Shown here piece after piece: positions 1 to 17,112 of a stretch of DNA of 64,000 nucleotides. A model generated the notes under the pieces. The model was given only the letters and a program-made list of their open reading frames with translations, had not been told where the DNA came from and did not search any database. The first letter of the stretch is position 1. Each line of letters begins with the position of its first letter. Made by a program: the position numbers and the translations under genes. Origin of the DNA: Citrus sinensis (lineage: Eukaryota; Streptophyta; Magnoliopsida; Sapindales; Rutaceae). The stretch lies in the NCBI RefSeq assembly GCF_022201045.2, contig NC_068557.1:29613501-29677500 (forward strand), written 5' to 3'.

Positions 1-1964
1 TCTTCCATTAGGTTGTATAGCACGTGGAGTTCATTAGTATACAGCCAGTAAAGGTACCGATGGTTTTTTTCCCTCCCCCTTTTTCTTTAAGTGTAAATGA
101 TATAGGGTTTCTTTCATTTTTGTCCATTTGGTTTTGTTTTAATTTTCATTTGTTATTTTCGTTTCCAGATACTGAGGTTTCAATACAAATGCAGAATTTA
201 ATATTTTAGTGCATTTGTGATGCGACTCTGCGTCTCTGCCTAACACGAGCAAGTAAACTCAAAGAAGATGTTAATTAGGGCGGCTATTCACGAGTTCAAT
301 GATTTGATCATTCGACAAATTGTTTTATTGGGAAATGGACCAAATTAAATATGTAATTAGGGGAAAGATGCTTAGTTTTGGATAATGGTTACATTGCCTT
401 TTGGTTTGGGCGAGGAAAAAATTAAAAAAAAAATGATGATATAAATTGCCAACGGTGATATCATCCATATAAAGTCTGCTTGTTCACAGTTTTGGACTTT
501 TGGTGATACTCTTTGGGATAATATTATTCTCTATAGTAAGTATGTGAATCACGTTTTCTTTTGGAATTAGTGCAGATGTGTATACGTTTGGGATCGCTAA
601 TATGACAGTAAATATGTGGGGTCGAGCCTTTCATTACTCAAAATGAATGAAAGTCTCGGTTGGGCCTTTGCCATTTGGGGACGACAATCACAATACAGAT
701 TCACAGGCGCGGAGTTGTCACATTATGAAAACAGGTCAGCGTCAAGAACGATTCACAGAAAATCTTTCCGCTGACTGCGGTTACAAAAATTTGATCATCT
801 GACACTGTTCAGAGCAAAATGTTTCAACCAGAAAAATCCACCACTCCGTATTAATTACGGATTCAGACGAGGTTCAATCCTTCTATTTTTTTTGAATAAT
901 TTTATAAATTAAAATTTAAAAAAATAATAAAAAATTTTCAATCCCTAATTCTATATTAATAATAATTTTTTTTTTAAATTATAATATTAATTTTTTAAAG
1001 TGTTAATTAATCAAAATAGTGCTTGAATTAAAAATTCAGTACTGAAAAATAAATTTTTATACTTGTATTTGCTTCATTTTTTATTTTATTATATTTATTT
1101 TTTAATTCATTATTAATTATAACAATTTAATTATTATTAATTTATTTTAAATTTATGATAATTTAAAAAAAATAAAAAAATAAATGAAAGTCCAAGTTCG
1201 GCTTAAGCCCAGCCCAAACTTACAATGGGCCCCACCCAACCCCTCACACTTCTACTCTAATGTACTTGTGCCTGGGATTGGAAAAGCCCTGTCCAAGCCT
1301 GCATTTTGCTACCCGTAGTATTAACTAACACGACATAAATAATATACGCAACAATTTATTTACGAATATGAGCACACCCAAATTGGGAGCTGTTTATCGA
1401 GCACAACCTATGAAGCTCACTATCCAGTCTCAAGGCATCCTGTTGAGAGTGTACAACCTAAAATGTCTGCTGCCCAGTCTTAACTCTAGCACAAAGTGGA
1501 GACCGACCCTAGTTTCAATATGCTTCTCAAGTCTCTGAACACAAATCTAGAGGAATGGTCCAAAACCCACAAAGATGGAATCTATAAGTCAAATAAAATT
1601 CTACACACCACAAAATTAATGAATCATTTTATCATAAACTATTCTCTCTCACTGAGGTTTCAATCAAACAGAGCAATTTCTCAAAATTAAAGGGTCATGA
1701 TAAGTTACAGCATGAGTAACTTACAGCCCAGCAATTTTGTGCAAGTATGGGTAGCAAAAGTAGAGTCTAACACCCTCTAAATAGCTGGGCTGCAAGTTAC
1801 TAACTTAGTAAAAGCCAAAATTAAACGGCATCTTAAGTATCATTTTCCATTCATGACATGGCATGACATCCAAACATTTGTAAACAAACTTTTTTCTTCA
1901 ACAATTGCCAAGTAAACGTACTAACATAACAAGAAACCGACATGGTAAAATCAAACCAAAGCAC
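1..1964. other. Gene-free stretch; possible 3' end of an upstream gene, then repeat DNA
   Basis: No convincing gene. Positions 172-209 follow a pyrimidine-rich tract ending in CAG and could be a short last exon, but no joined reading frame can be verified at the window edge. Positions about 880-1310 are an AT-rich core with a GC-richer arm, similar to a second copy at 33.76-34.32 kb. Positions 1690-1960 are probably the 3' flank of the hydrolase gene that ends at 1965. Confidence 0.4.
880..1310. repeat. Diverged transposon-like repeat, copy 1
   Basis: An AT-rich core is followed by a GC-richer arm with repeated GGGCCC/GCCCA motifs (about 1195-1310). The order of blocks matches 33880-34320: an AAAATAATAA stretch, a TTTGCTT/TTTATT stretch, then an arm reading roughly ACAGTGGGCCCAACC. 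It is probably a MITE or other non-autonomous element truncated on its left side. I found no clear target-site duplication. Confidence 0.45.
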
Positions 1965-2918
1965 CTAATTGCACCTACCATTCAACCAAGACAGAATATC
2001 ATTGCGAACAATTTCAATATTCTCATCAGTCTCACCAAACAGCAACGAATGCAGCATCCCGTCATAAATCTTTATTGTCTTGTCCGAACTCCTTGCCTCT
2101 TCATATAACGCTTCGCTCACACTTGGATCAGTAACAACATCAGCATTCCCGTGTAACACAATAAACGGAATACTCACATCATATAATCTTTCACTCAAAT
2201 AATCAGTCACCCTCAGTAACTCAACAACAGTACCTAATCTAGGCTTCCCTCTGTATCTGTGCGGATTAAGATCAGCAATAATCTTTTTCTCTTCAACCTT
2301 AATAGACTTTGACAAGAGATCTTGAGTGGGTACAATTGGCAAGGTGGGAAAGAATCTTGCAATCAAGGAAAGAATTTGAGGAATTGGCCATCTGGGTTTC
2401 ACTTTGTCAGAGATTTTACACATGGGGGCAACCAAGATCGCTCCATCAAAACCATTAGGGTCAGCAAAATGAATCAAAAGACAAATAGCGCCACCCATTG
2501 ACTCACCGTATAAAAAACAAGGCAACCCATTAAAGCTCGGATCTTGTTTAACAGAGTTAAAGTAAGACAAACAATCTTGAACTACAAGATCAACATTAGG
2601 CACATAAGCTTTTAAACCCTGTGATTTGCCATGACCTTCAATGTCAAGAGCGAAACAAGCAAAACCCATTTGGGCAAGAAAGACAGAAATGCCTTGGAAA
2701 GTCCAGCTTATGTCATTACCATATCCGTGGACCATACAGAGGATGCCGCGTGGAGGGGTGTTGACGGGTAGCCAAGACCTGGTGAACAGAGTGAGGCCTC
2801 TTGGTGAAGTGTGGTATGATTGTGTTGATCTGATACCCTGCTGATTGTAGTACTCTTCCTCTGGAGTATTTCCCCAATAATGGAGTGTTTTTAGGAGTTT
2901 TTGTTCCCGTTCCTCCAT
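1965..2918 (-). CDS. Monoacylglycerol lipase / caffeoylshikimate-esterase-like alpha/beta hydrolase
   Basis: Single-exon 317-aa protein of the serine aminopeptidase S33/Hydrolase_4 group. The oxyanion HG motif is at residues 64-65 (HGYGND), the nucleophile elbow GESMGG has Ser140, and the likely acid and base are Asp260 (HGNADVVTD) and His290 (GMLHSLLFGE), so the triad is complete. The N-terminus has the WGNTPEEEYY motif seen in plant MAGL proteins, and the length is close to the usual 310-335 aa. No signal peptide is visible. The closest recalled relatives are the Arabidopsis MAGL8/MAGL12 type; the lignin enzyme CSE is a more distant sister. Expected chemistry is hydrolysis of monoacylglycerols or related esters; the true substrate cannot be read from sequence. 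The start is the first ATG of the frame and precedes the family motif. Confidence 0.93.
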   Translation of the reverse strand: MEEREQKLLKTLHYWGNTPEEEYYNQQGIRSTQSYHTSPRGLTLFTRSWLPVNTPPRGILCMVHGYGNDISWTFQGISVFLAQMGFACFALDIEGHGKSQGLKAYVPNVDLVVQDCLSYFNSVKQDPSFNGLPCFLYGESMGGAICLLIHFADPNGFDGAILVAPMCKISDKVKPRWPIPQILSLIARFFPTLPIVPTQDLLSKSIKVEEKKIIADLNPHRYRGKPRLGTVVELLRVTDYLSERLYDVSIPFIVLHGNADVVTDPSVSEALYEEARSSDKTIKIYDGMLHSLLFGETDENIEIVRNDILSWLNGRCN

Positions 2919-3334
2919 TGTTGGACGAGAGACTACCAGACTCTAGTCTTTAGAGATAGTGGGATTGGTATTATTTATTAATTATATTCAGGTTTCTTTA
3001 TTATATTCGGGTTTCTTTTGCTTTGTTTTTTCGTTCGTCGAAACTGGAAACTTGCTGGTGATTATGTCCTCAAGTTTTTGACAGATGTCTGATTAGAAAG
3101 ACTTGGGTTTAGTTGGGTTGGATTGGGCCGGGCCTAGTTTTTGAGTCATAGTGGAGCTTCAAGCACCCGTCTAAAGTTTCTGTAAATCCCATCTTTCGAT
3201 ATTTTTACTATTATAACCTTAATTAAAAATTTCGTTAAAAAAGTGAAAACACCCAAATAACTAAACCCTTCTCGGTAATAACATTTCTTTTTTTATTATA
3301 TAGGAAGCCACTTGCACTCACATACAGGAAAGTA

Positions 3335-3800
3335 GAGTGGGTGTTAATAGGTTCGATTCAGTTTTGTTCAAAATCGAACCGGAGTCAATCAATTTAAGAA
3401 TTGGTGAACCAAATTTAAGAATCAGATCCAACCGAAATAATTTGAGTTGGTTTGGTTTAATTCTTAAGTTCAATTCAGTTGACGAAATTTAATATTTTTC
3501 TTTTATATTAACCAAATTTTGAAATTTTCATTAATTTAATTTTTTTAAGACCAATTCAATTACAATTACTAATCATTTATGTTTCATGCAAAAATACTAA
3601 TATAAAATAATCTGATAGCAAAAAAGTATGATTGTATATATATAAATAAATAATTTTTTTTAATTTGAAATAAACCAATCGATTTTTCGGTTCTATTTGG
3701 TTCAAACCGAAATCGAAAAATTGATCAGTTTATAGTTTTTTGAACCAATCAATTCTTATTATTCGAGCTGAACTGATCCAATCCAATACCCACCCTTGCC
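3335..3800. mobile_element. MITE-like inverted-repeat element
   Basis: The left end reads GTGGGTGTTAATAGGTTCGA and the reverse complement of the right end reads GTGGGTATTGGATTGGATCA, followed on both sides by matching blocks rich in GGTTCGATT/GAACC words. The interior is AT-rich with no coding capacity. This is the layout of a non-autonomous DNA transposon with long, diverged terminal inverted repeats. A clean target-site duplication is not visible, so the borders are approximate. Confidence 0.5.
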
Positions 3801-6800
3801 GGAAACCATTTTTCTCTTTTAGTCATTGTTAGCTTCAAGATTATTTTGGACATGTGGGGAAATAACAAATACTGAAAATAATATCCACGCAATTAACTTT
3901 GCATTGAAAATCATTTTACACAAAGATAATAAAATAAAGTTCCTAAAATATTTCTTCTTCAAGCCTCTTAGCATAATTTCTCTTAAAAACTTTTCACGAA
4001 TATTGTTCTCCGTCTAATAACTGTGCAAGGCTGCAAGCTCCTTCTTTCTTCTCTTTGTTAAATGATTTGAGAGAGGGCTAGGAATCGAACAGAGAGAAAG
4101 CAAGAGACCCCCTTGCATAGAGGTTTCATTAGGAAAATAATAAACTAAAGGCTATGGATGATATAATTTAGGTATATATTTTAAGAAAAATAGTGTTTTA
4201 TAAGGATTTAGAGGGACACTAATAGCACCACTAAGCCACATTAGATATTTTTATCACACTTGTTCTAACCAGACTCAGTCTTAGTCTTTGAAATGTAATT
4301 GATTTTTCTTTGTTTCAGGCTTTTATAAGATGAATTCCGTCATCAATTATGTCCAGAAAACTTAATGAACAAATGAGAAGTTTGGGGTAGATCTCGTTAG
4401 TATTGCAAGCAGGTTCCTGATTTATGTTCGGTAGATTCTTAAGCAAATGCTTTAACTGAATGAATTTAAACTCTTAATAAAACCACTTGGTAGATTGTAA
4501 ATATAAATTAAAAAGAAAAATAAAGGTCTTCCAGCATATGCATATTTTCTGGTCATTCGGGCAATGTCCAATTAACACTTGAAGAATAGTCTAAGCATTT
4601 AAAAGGAAAAAGAAAAAAAAAAGATTGTAAGGGAAATTTAAATCTATTTTATAGGCGTAGGCCAATGATTATCCTTAATTAATTTAACTAATTTAATTAA
4701 TATAAAACATTGTTCATGAGTACTGTCCACAAGTACTCTTAACCCGCACCAAAATAAACAATTTAAGTATAAGAAGATTATAATTTATTGGATTTTTACA
4801 AAATTTTAGACTATCATTTATTTTTATTGATACCTCAGTTGAATCAACTTAATCGAACTTACTTCGCGAACACCACTTACCTTCTTGGCTGACAAGAAAC
4901 CTCAATGTGAAATCTCTTCACTGCTGGAAGCGTCTCTTTATCCCTAAGAGATCAATCATCAAAGTATGTGTATAGGTGGTTTAGGATAAGGAAGCTATGA
5001 AGAAAAACAGAACATAAACTAATTAAGCTTCCTCTGAAATAAAGAATCCTGCACAAATGCTCTTGGACACCTCACTCTTGTGCTTGAGTGGCTTCCTTCT
5101 CAAGGGCCAAATTCATGGCTTTACCTAGTGGTCACTGGACCGACTATAATAGATTAATAGGTATGTAATCCGACTTAAACAAGCATGCAATTAATTATCC
5201 TCAATTCATAAGGCATGAATAATGCCCGTAAGTCATGCATGCATATTAAAGCTAGCTTTAAAGCAATTTCCGATTTATGCATCCATGCTTCCGATTCGTC
5301 ATATAGCTTCCACCAAAACGACTTCATTAATCCTTGCTTCAAAAGATATTGCTCCACATTGATCTGTTTCCAGTATAATTTCCTTATAGGCTAATTCTAA
5401 TTAAGAGACTTTACATAATATTAATCTAAGCTATTAGGAAACAACCCCAATAAACCTAATAGCTAATACAATGAGTATAATTATAATTTTCTCAAATAAG
5501 CCTGATATGTCCTAGGAAGCCAATATACAACGACCTATTGTCTTAACAAAGATGTACTCGATCTGGTATAGATGATTACTGGAACATGAGACAATTCAAG
5601 ATTTGAACGGGAGCTCAAAACTAATCTATCTGCACGCGCATTTGTTGTGCTGTGCGCCTGTGCCTGTGCGTGCGCTTCTTAATTGCAGTCATCAAAGGAG
5701 CTGGGGCGTGAGATGTATGTGAGTGAGTCTTTAAAGTTTGGAACTTGAAAAACGTATATATGCGTTTTCTATTTTCTAAACTGAAAATGTATATAAAAAT
5801 CCCTAAAGAGAAAAGAAGCAATAAAGTGTATTATTAAAATAGGCTTATGCAGTTAATTTATTATTGCATCCGGGAATGAGGCAAAGAACACAGAGAAATC
5901 AAGGAAGTTAAATGCTTAATTTTCATTCGTCTTTCTTCCGGATAAAGTTGATAAAAAGTTGTTATATATGAGGTCTGCCTATGATGAGCACTGCTAATAA
6001 CCACATGATCATAATAATAATAATTTATTTTTATTATTTATCACTTTGATCGTGTGGTTAATAAGCAGTGTCTTACAATAGAGCACCATAACCACTGTTT
6101 TATATATATACTCATTAGTCCAAAATAAACAAATAAATAAAATAAAATGTGTATTATATTAATAATGATATTTTCCTAGTGTTTTTTTTTCCTCTCTTAG
6201 TGAAATTAGTTAAAATTGAATTTTGAATTTTGATATTGATAAGCAAGTTAACTTTTTCCACTTTATTTAAAATTAACTCACCTTTTTCTCACTGAATTTG
6301 AAAGACTATGAGAGGATAAAAGAGGAAAATAAGAGGAAAGATTCGTAATCCATGTTATATATATATACATACATACATATATATCGCATGAATATGACAT
6401 AGTCATATCAAATTAGGACTGACATGACCAAGTTTTGCTTTTGTTAGGCAAAAAATAATTCATTATTTTGGCACTTTAGATAGATAACCTGATTGTCCTT
6501 TTTGTATACTGTGTGGTAATCTACATATATATTGAGGGTGCGGGTTCAATTTATAAGGTAAATGTCTTATCATATATTTGTAGCTGAAGAATTAACATCT
6601 CGATATAGTAAATAGCCACGGATATACATTCAGAATTTACTACACTTTTTCTTACTATTTGATTATGTAAAAGCTCTTTGAATTTCTTTAGGACTTTACT
6701 AGCTAGTGGGAACTGGGAACATAATCTTCAAGAATATGCATGAAATGAAGCAATTGGTAGCTAACGTTGAAATTATAAGCTTATATAAGAAGTTAGCAAC

Positions 6801-9800
6801 TTAAAATTAGCATATTCAGTTCCCTTTAAGTAGAGTAGTGTTTTTATAAATTATTATTGACGTGACACCACCAAAAAAACTTGTGGTGTTTCTTCTGTTC
6901 ATGGCATTGAGCGCACAGTCTGTTATACATTTAGAGGCCTAATTTTCAGAGAGGTTGCTGATCCTACCGCACCATAAAGATGATAACTCCGCACCCACCA
7001 AAAAGAAAAAGGAAGTCCAAAAATTTATTCTCTTCATGTCAACTTTTTCAAGTCATAGGATCAATCAACGTTATTTCAGTTATCTTAAAGATAGTAAGAC
7101 ATGACTTCTCAAAAAAAAAAAAAAAAAAAAAAAAAGAAAGATAGTAAGACGTGATAGACAAAAAAAAAAGAGGCGAGGCGAGGCTTATCGGGAACTGGTT
7201 TTTGGTCAACAATGTGGAATTTATCCAGTTTTTTTTATGCTTTTCTAGTGGTAACAAAGAAAAGAATACAAACAAATAAGACATCAATAAATTTAATAAA
7301 GGCCTAAGCATTGTTGTATATATGTTCAGGACAATTAATATTCATTAACGCAATAATTTGATGTGAGAAATATCCACAATGATGATAGAATGACTGATGG
7401 ACTACTATTTAATTAACGGTATGATTTCAACTCATAATATGATTTTCTCTTGATTTGACCTTTATTGAATTTTTCAAAATCTTTTGTCATGTGTCATTAA
7501 ATGGTAGTATATGAGTAAGATTTAACTTTTTATTTATTTATTAACTACCAATCAACAGTTGAGTTATTTATTCAATATATGTTCAGATCATGAGAAAATC
7601 TTGATCTTTTGAACCCTTCACTTAATTATTATGTGAATCGTAGGTGAAGCCTGTAGAGTCACTGTAATGGTTGTGATTTTTCTTGATTTCGATAAGGCTA
7701 TTCACCTTCATGAATATTTGATATTTCATACCCAAGTAAAATACAAGCAAGAAAGAAAGAGATAGAAGCCAGAGCCTCTCAAAATCGAGTAATTTGTCTA
7801 TACGATGAAGGATGATGCATGATTCGTTACATATATTTTGCTAACGTGTCTCCTTGGTGTTCATATGGGTTGCAACCAACCAAATTGGAGCACCAAAGTC
7901 ACTAATCAAACATGGATTTGCTTTTGTGACCATATGGTGTGTTACAGATTGAATAAATATTGATTTAAAATATTGAATGATTATGAGTACATTGTGTAAC
8001 ACATTGAATCGATATGTAAAATATTGAACGATGAGCTATATACAAACAAACTTAGCACTTTCCTTTTTTATTAAACTGAAGAAAATCTTACATTAGTGGG
8101 AGTGAATCGAGACATATTAGCAAGCAGGTGGACGTTAGGACATCATCCATTGGCCAATACATAGTTGGTCCTATTGAAGACAAAGCAAGCTGGTGTAGAT
8201 TAGGCCGTCTCCATTGCTGGGTGCATTTTTCTGATGCTATAAAGATGGTGCCTATATGTGCGGTCATTTTTCAAAGCCTATCGTCATACATTACGATTAA
8301 TTGTCTAGAATAAATAAAGTAAATGAAGACATCATTTAATATCATATATTATATTAATAAAAAAATGTTAGGTCCTACTTATAAGCAGGAAAATTTCATT
8401 ATGAGCTGAACTTTCCTCCGAATAAATGGAAAAATAAAAAATAAAAGTTCTTTCATTAACCTTATCTATCTACAAATAATTGAAACAAAATTCACTCAGA
8501 TAGGAACAATTTGCATAACTTTAGTTTTCTTTACATAAATTTCTGCTAGAATGGATATTCGGATGGGGGTTCCATATTATCATATTGGTTTCGTATATAT
8601 AATTAATATATTTATAAGTTAAGGGAGATATAATGCCCTAAACCAACAAAACCCTAAAGCCAAGATCTTGAGTGGAGCCGACGACGACGTTGGATAATGC
8701 ATATATTTTTGGCGAGTTTCGAAATAAAGAAAGTGGCGTGAATAAATAATATGAGCGAATAATCAATAGATGAATTCCCTCTCATTGTTCAACTAAATAA
8801 AGTTGGAATCCAAGTCATCGTTCAACAAAACCAAGTTGGTTAGTTACCTTTTTAACCTTTGATGGATCACATTCTCCATCTCGAGGTCAAGGGATTGTCA
8901 CAACCCACAAGCTAGGTTCGCCACAAAACTCCGTCTTTCAACTTTGTGATGATGAGATTCCTAAAAACAGTTACCTTTTTGTATATTTTAGAGTCACCAC
9001 CAATCTCGAATATATACTGCTACCACAATACATGTCTTTCCACTTTGTCACTTTTGCGGACTGGCAAGAACGTGGTCAATATTTACAATGATATATATCG
9101 CCATGTGTTGCACTCTTGCTTTGTTTTCTCATTTAATCATGAGTACATATGTATCCGTTTGTTCTGGACTTTGTAACAGTTGACGCGACAAACAAATCCA
9201 TGTAAACTTATCTTTAGTGCAGGGTAGTGATGATGTGAGCACAAGCAATTCGTTTCAGATGATGCGAAAGATCTTTAATTATATACCATGCCTTTATTTC
9301 TTTTATCATGTATGGTTAATGTTAATTTTTTTTTTATTTTCTTATTTTATGTCTGTTTTATAATGGTACAATTTAAATATTTAGATTTGTAATGAACCGA
9401 ATCTACTTCTAACAATCAATACTGAAGTTAAGAAAATCAATTTTCATTAATACACATAGAAAGACTCAAACATAACCCTTCTAATAAAAAATAATTTAAC
9501 ACCAATGTTGGATGTTTTCTGGCATTCTTCTATTTTTATAGGGCAAAAAAGTTTAAATGAAGTCATGTTAATTATTACTCTTCATCGTATTGCTGATGGT
9601 CTCAGTTAGTGAATTAATTTGCTTAATCACCGATAAATTCTGTGGCTTTTATATCCATTCAATAAAAAAGCAAAAGTCTTTATTGGATTTTGAAGAGGGT
9701 TCAAAAGGTACATCCACATTTGACTGAGGACCGTTTCTATTCTTGGTCTTTACAGGTTTTAAATTATTATTTTTTCTTTTATGAGCTGGTTTACAGGTTT

Positions 9801-10459
9801 TAAATTAATTAGCCATATATGCATTGCAACTAGCAATGAAATAATTGATGTAAAAGCATTAATGACTCAGTATTTTGCAGTAAGTCAAAGAATAAGTTTT
9901 AAATTCGCTTATTTTAATGAGAATCTTAATAAAGTTCATTTATCGAAATCATATTTCAAAAAGTTATTGTTGATTGCTTCTTTATATTCGTTTTTTGACT
10001 TTAATAAATTGAATTCAAAAAATCATGTGCCAAGGATTTTCTTTGTTGGTACCTATAATTTTCTTGCCGAGGAAGGAAATTCCGCTTTTAAACTTTTATA
10101 AAAGCTTGCTGGCAGTAAACTGAAAAGAGCAATTTAAACACATGGCATCGAATACATAAAGTCACACAGAACTCAATTGCATTGAAAAGACAGGAGCCGA
10201 GCCAAGTTTATAGATTGAAACATACATAAGTATAACATCATAAAATCACACCAAATTCTTACCATTTTTTACTTAATTATTCATTTATTCTCTTTAATTT
10301 AAATTATTTCTTCATTGTATTGATTCTCTATCTATCCGTTTCCTTATAATAATAACAATAAAGAGATCGTCTTCTCATTGCCTTTCTAATTTGATATTGT
10401 ATTCTCTGTAAATCACAATTTTTGTCAACTTTATTTTTGTTCTCTTTTCATATTTTTCT

Positions 10460-10582
10460 TATTGCAGTGACTTTGATAACACTTGTGGGTTTCATTTCAA
10501 TTTTAATATATCTATCGGAATATATTTGTTTCTGTTATTGCAGTGACTTTGATAACACTTGTGGGTTTCATTTCAATTTTAA
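10460..10582. repeat. Partial tandem duplication, period 76 bp
   Basis: About 46 bp starting ATTGCAGTGACTTTGATAAC is present near-identically at 10461-10506 and 10537-10582, separated by about 30 bp of different sequence. Near-identity suggests a recent local duplication. It has no evident function. Confidence 0.8.
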
Positions 10583-11041
10583 GATCAGATTTTCTTTTAT
10601 CCCAATCATATGGTTATAAACAAAATTTTCAAGCTTGAAACTATTGTTGCAGTTATTATATGTTTTTGTATGGTGTTGATAGATAGAAAGCAATTATCTT
10701 TGCAGGGAACAAAAGAAATAAGAAGAAATTATTGAAGTTTGATAATGGAGATGGAGAGAGAGTGAGAGGGGAAGAACGGAAGAAGAAACAGAAAAAAAAG
10801 AAAGAATTATTTAAGTTTTTACAAATTTAAGGATAATTTTATCTTCGTAACACTTGTTTCCTTAATTTCCTAAACTCAACCACGAGTTTCTAAGACGAGG
10901 AGTCAAAAACTTTTTATTTTTATTTTTGACGCATATACGGATGGAAAGAGGGGGGAAAAAAAGATCCGATACTGCTATTTTAAAAATGTTAAGGATATAT
11001 TACTCTGCTATGTCCCATGGCTATACGTACCATCAATACAG

Positions 11042-11072
<31 letters not shown>

Positions 11073-11427
11073 CACATATATTCCGGGAGATCATCTTATA
11101 CCATGCAAGTGAACATAGACATAAACTTATAGTTATTAATATCAGGATGTACGTAGTTGATGATTTGATGCGACTGTAATTCAACAATTAACCCTCTTAA
11201 TTGAAATTGGAGGCTCCACCACCAACCCAATTCAATTCTTTCAAAAGATAGTCTAGAAGCTGCCTGCCTAAAATATCCATGTCAGATGCCATAAATTGAA
11301 AGTTAGCTGGGCTAACACGTAGGAATTTTCATTTTCTTTTCACCTATATTTATATACTGTTAATTAATATATATTTTAAATGCGTCGTGTACTTTTCGCT
11401 CAGTGTAATAAGTAGGTATCCAATGAG

Positions 11428-11435
11428 TATAAATA
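11428..11435 (+). promoter_or_regulatory. TATA box of the carboxypeptidase gene
   Basis: A perfect TATAAATA lies 76 bp before the ATG at 11511, leaving room for a 5' leader of about 40-50 nt. No other strong TATA motif lies close upstream. Confidence 0.65.
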
Positions 11436-11510
11436 CACTAGCGTTCTTCTTGTTTCCCGGCCATCACCGTTTCAATTGAAAATTCAAAGCTTTAATTTAA
11501 GTAGTTGTTG

Positions 11511-15612
<4,102 letters not shown>

Positions 15613-16689
15613 ACCATGCATGCTATATATATGTAACTGACAGAAGATTATCTGCGTAATTTCTCCATATTTTGAGATTTTGCTCCTACTATGTAGCGTC
15701 TTGTCTGTGTTATATCGTAGCTATCAATACAGTAATACTAGTAAATAAAAACATGGCCTCAGAAGAGCTCTGTTCAGACCCTTGATAATAAGACTTTTAT
15801 ATTTGACTTTTCTTTGAGTGTATTTAGTTGCTCTTGTATAATACATACAGGTGCCGAAATTTAGCTTTAAATTACCTGTCTTCATTGGAAAATGAAGCCC
15901 GTCATTCACTAGAACATAATCAACAGGGATCAATTCGATACCCATAACGTTCTACCTAATCTCTTTACATGAGCAATCATAAAAAATTATGGAAAAAATA
16001 TGATTAAATTTAGGGTAAACAAGTGGGATCGTTACTAGGAATGACAAAAAAGACATCAGACTCTCTAAATAAGGATTTCAGTTTAGAATCTAATAAAAGG
16101 CCAGGCCCAATAATCTTACTAATTACTTGAAATATATATATATATATTATTTTGGTTTAATATATCAAACAATTTATGAGGATTGATGATATATGTTGTT
16201 AGTTGGAAATTCTAATATCGACAAATACATTTATATGAAATGACACATAATTGTTTTGTTAGTTGGAAATTCTAATATCAACGAATACATTTATATGAAA
16301 TGACACAAAATTGTTTCATACAGAAAAAAATTGTTACACTTAAATTACTATTTATTTCCATCAATAATTAGAATTATTTTCTTACAAAATTAGAATGTTA
16401 CGCTCAATCACATAAATTTGTTTCCGATTCCATTATCGTTCCATATAAATAAAAAAAAATTATTGTAATAAATAGGCGAAATTTAACCGAAATTTCTGCG
16501 GCACAACCATATTTAATATTTTATGAAATTAATAGATATATATATAAAAGAGGGCTTGAGAAGGTGAAGTGTCCCTATCAAGTATTGGAACTCGATGTAT
16601 GTAAACCAAAAACTAAAAGGCAATGGTTGCTCCCTGAACTTGCCCTAGTTTGTCCCTAGACAATAATTATTTGATTGAAAAAGATTTTA
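15613..16689. other. Spacer between carboxypeptidase gene and terpene-synthase fragment
   Basis: The first part is the presumed 3' UTR and flank of the carboxypeptidase gene. The rest is AT-rich with one perfect-register 60-bp tandem duplication (16201-16320). No gene seen. Confidence 0.5.
16201..16320. repeat. Two-copy 60-bp tandem repeat
   Basis: Units 16201-16260 and 16261-16320 both start AGTTGGAAATTCTAATATC and differ at only a few positions. This is a recent head-to-tail duplication with no apparent coding role. Confidence 0.9.
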
Positions 16690-17112
16690 TCTGTTAGCTT
16701 GATAATGTGTTATTGCGCTTTCTTGTTGCTGGAGGTGCATTTTTGCAAGTTGTCTCACGATATTATCAAGATTCAAGGACATCAAAGACAGTCTTGCTTG
16801 GACAATCAAGCCTTATCATGCCATCTGCGTATGTATAACTTTCAGAGCACAAAGTTTGGTGATGATTAAAACCTTACGAGCAAAAAGGAGTAGCTTTTAC
16901 CTGCATCACTGAGGCTTTTTAACTCATCATTCGAAGAACTTCTCTTCTCATGTCGAAAAAATCATTGGCAACGGTTATAAGTATAGTTTCTTTGGTAATA
17001 TCAATCGAACATGTGAATCATAGAGCATTGAAACGTATCTGACGGTAACAACAATTTGCAGTTTTTCCTTTACCAAATCCCTTGTCACTAAGCCCGTTAT
17101 CCTTAACAATTT
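16690..17112 (-). pseudogene. Terpene synthase (TPS-e/f) pseudogene fragment
   Basis: Two blocks match exons 10 and 9 of the intact terpene synthase at 25.7-30.3 kb. Block one (about 16710-16830) parallels its exon 10 (26635-26764). Block two (about 16890-17108) parallels exon 9 (27076-27297), including the position of the metal-binding motif. In the fragment the motif codons at 16952-16966 read NDFFD instead of DDFFD. The intron between the blocks is much shorter than in the intact gene. Nothing equivalent to exons 1-8 or 11-12 flanks it; the match stops abruptly where the carboxypeptidase pseudogene begins. Frame disruptions are present, so this is a relic of a second terpene synthase, not a gene. 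Confidence 0.85.

Larger units (their letters stand above)
2919..11427. other. Gene-poor AT-rich intergenic region
   Basis: About 8.5 kb in which I recognise no gene. It has AT-rich spacer, an A-homopolymer at about 7110-7135, a MITE-like inverted repeat at 3335-3800, a partial 76-bp-period tandem duplication near 10.5 kb, and a short (ATACAT)n microsatellite near 11.05 kb. Short open frames, such as 8128-8313, show no family motif that I know. Confidence 0.6.

Noticed and set aside
24..209. Open frame at the left edge (61 codons)
   Set aside because: Mostly low-complexity T-rich sequence that looks like intron; a short last exon after the CAG at 171 is possible but cannot be joined to anything in the window.
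1905..2844. Plus-strand open frames over the hydrolase gene
   Set aside because: Antisense shadows of the minus-strand 317-aa hydrolase, without motifs.
7048..7311. 87-codon minus-strand frame with a Phe run
   Set aside because: Created by an A/T homopolymer; no domain.
8128..8313. 61-codon plus-strand frame
   Set aside because: Reads more like protein than its surroundings, but I recognise no family, splice context or partner exon.
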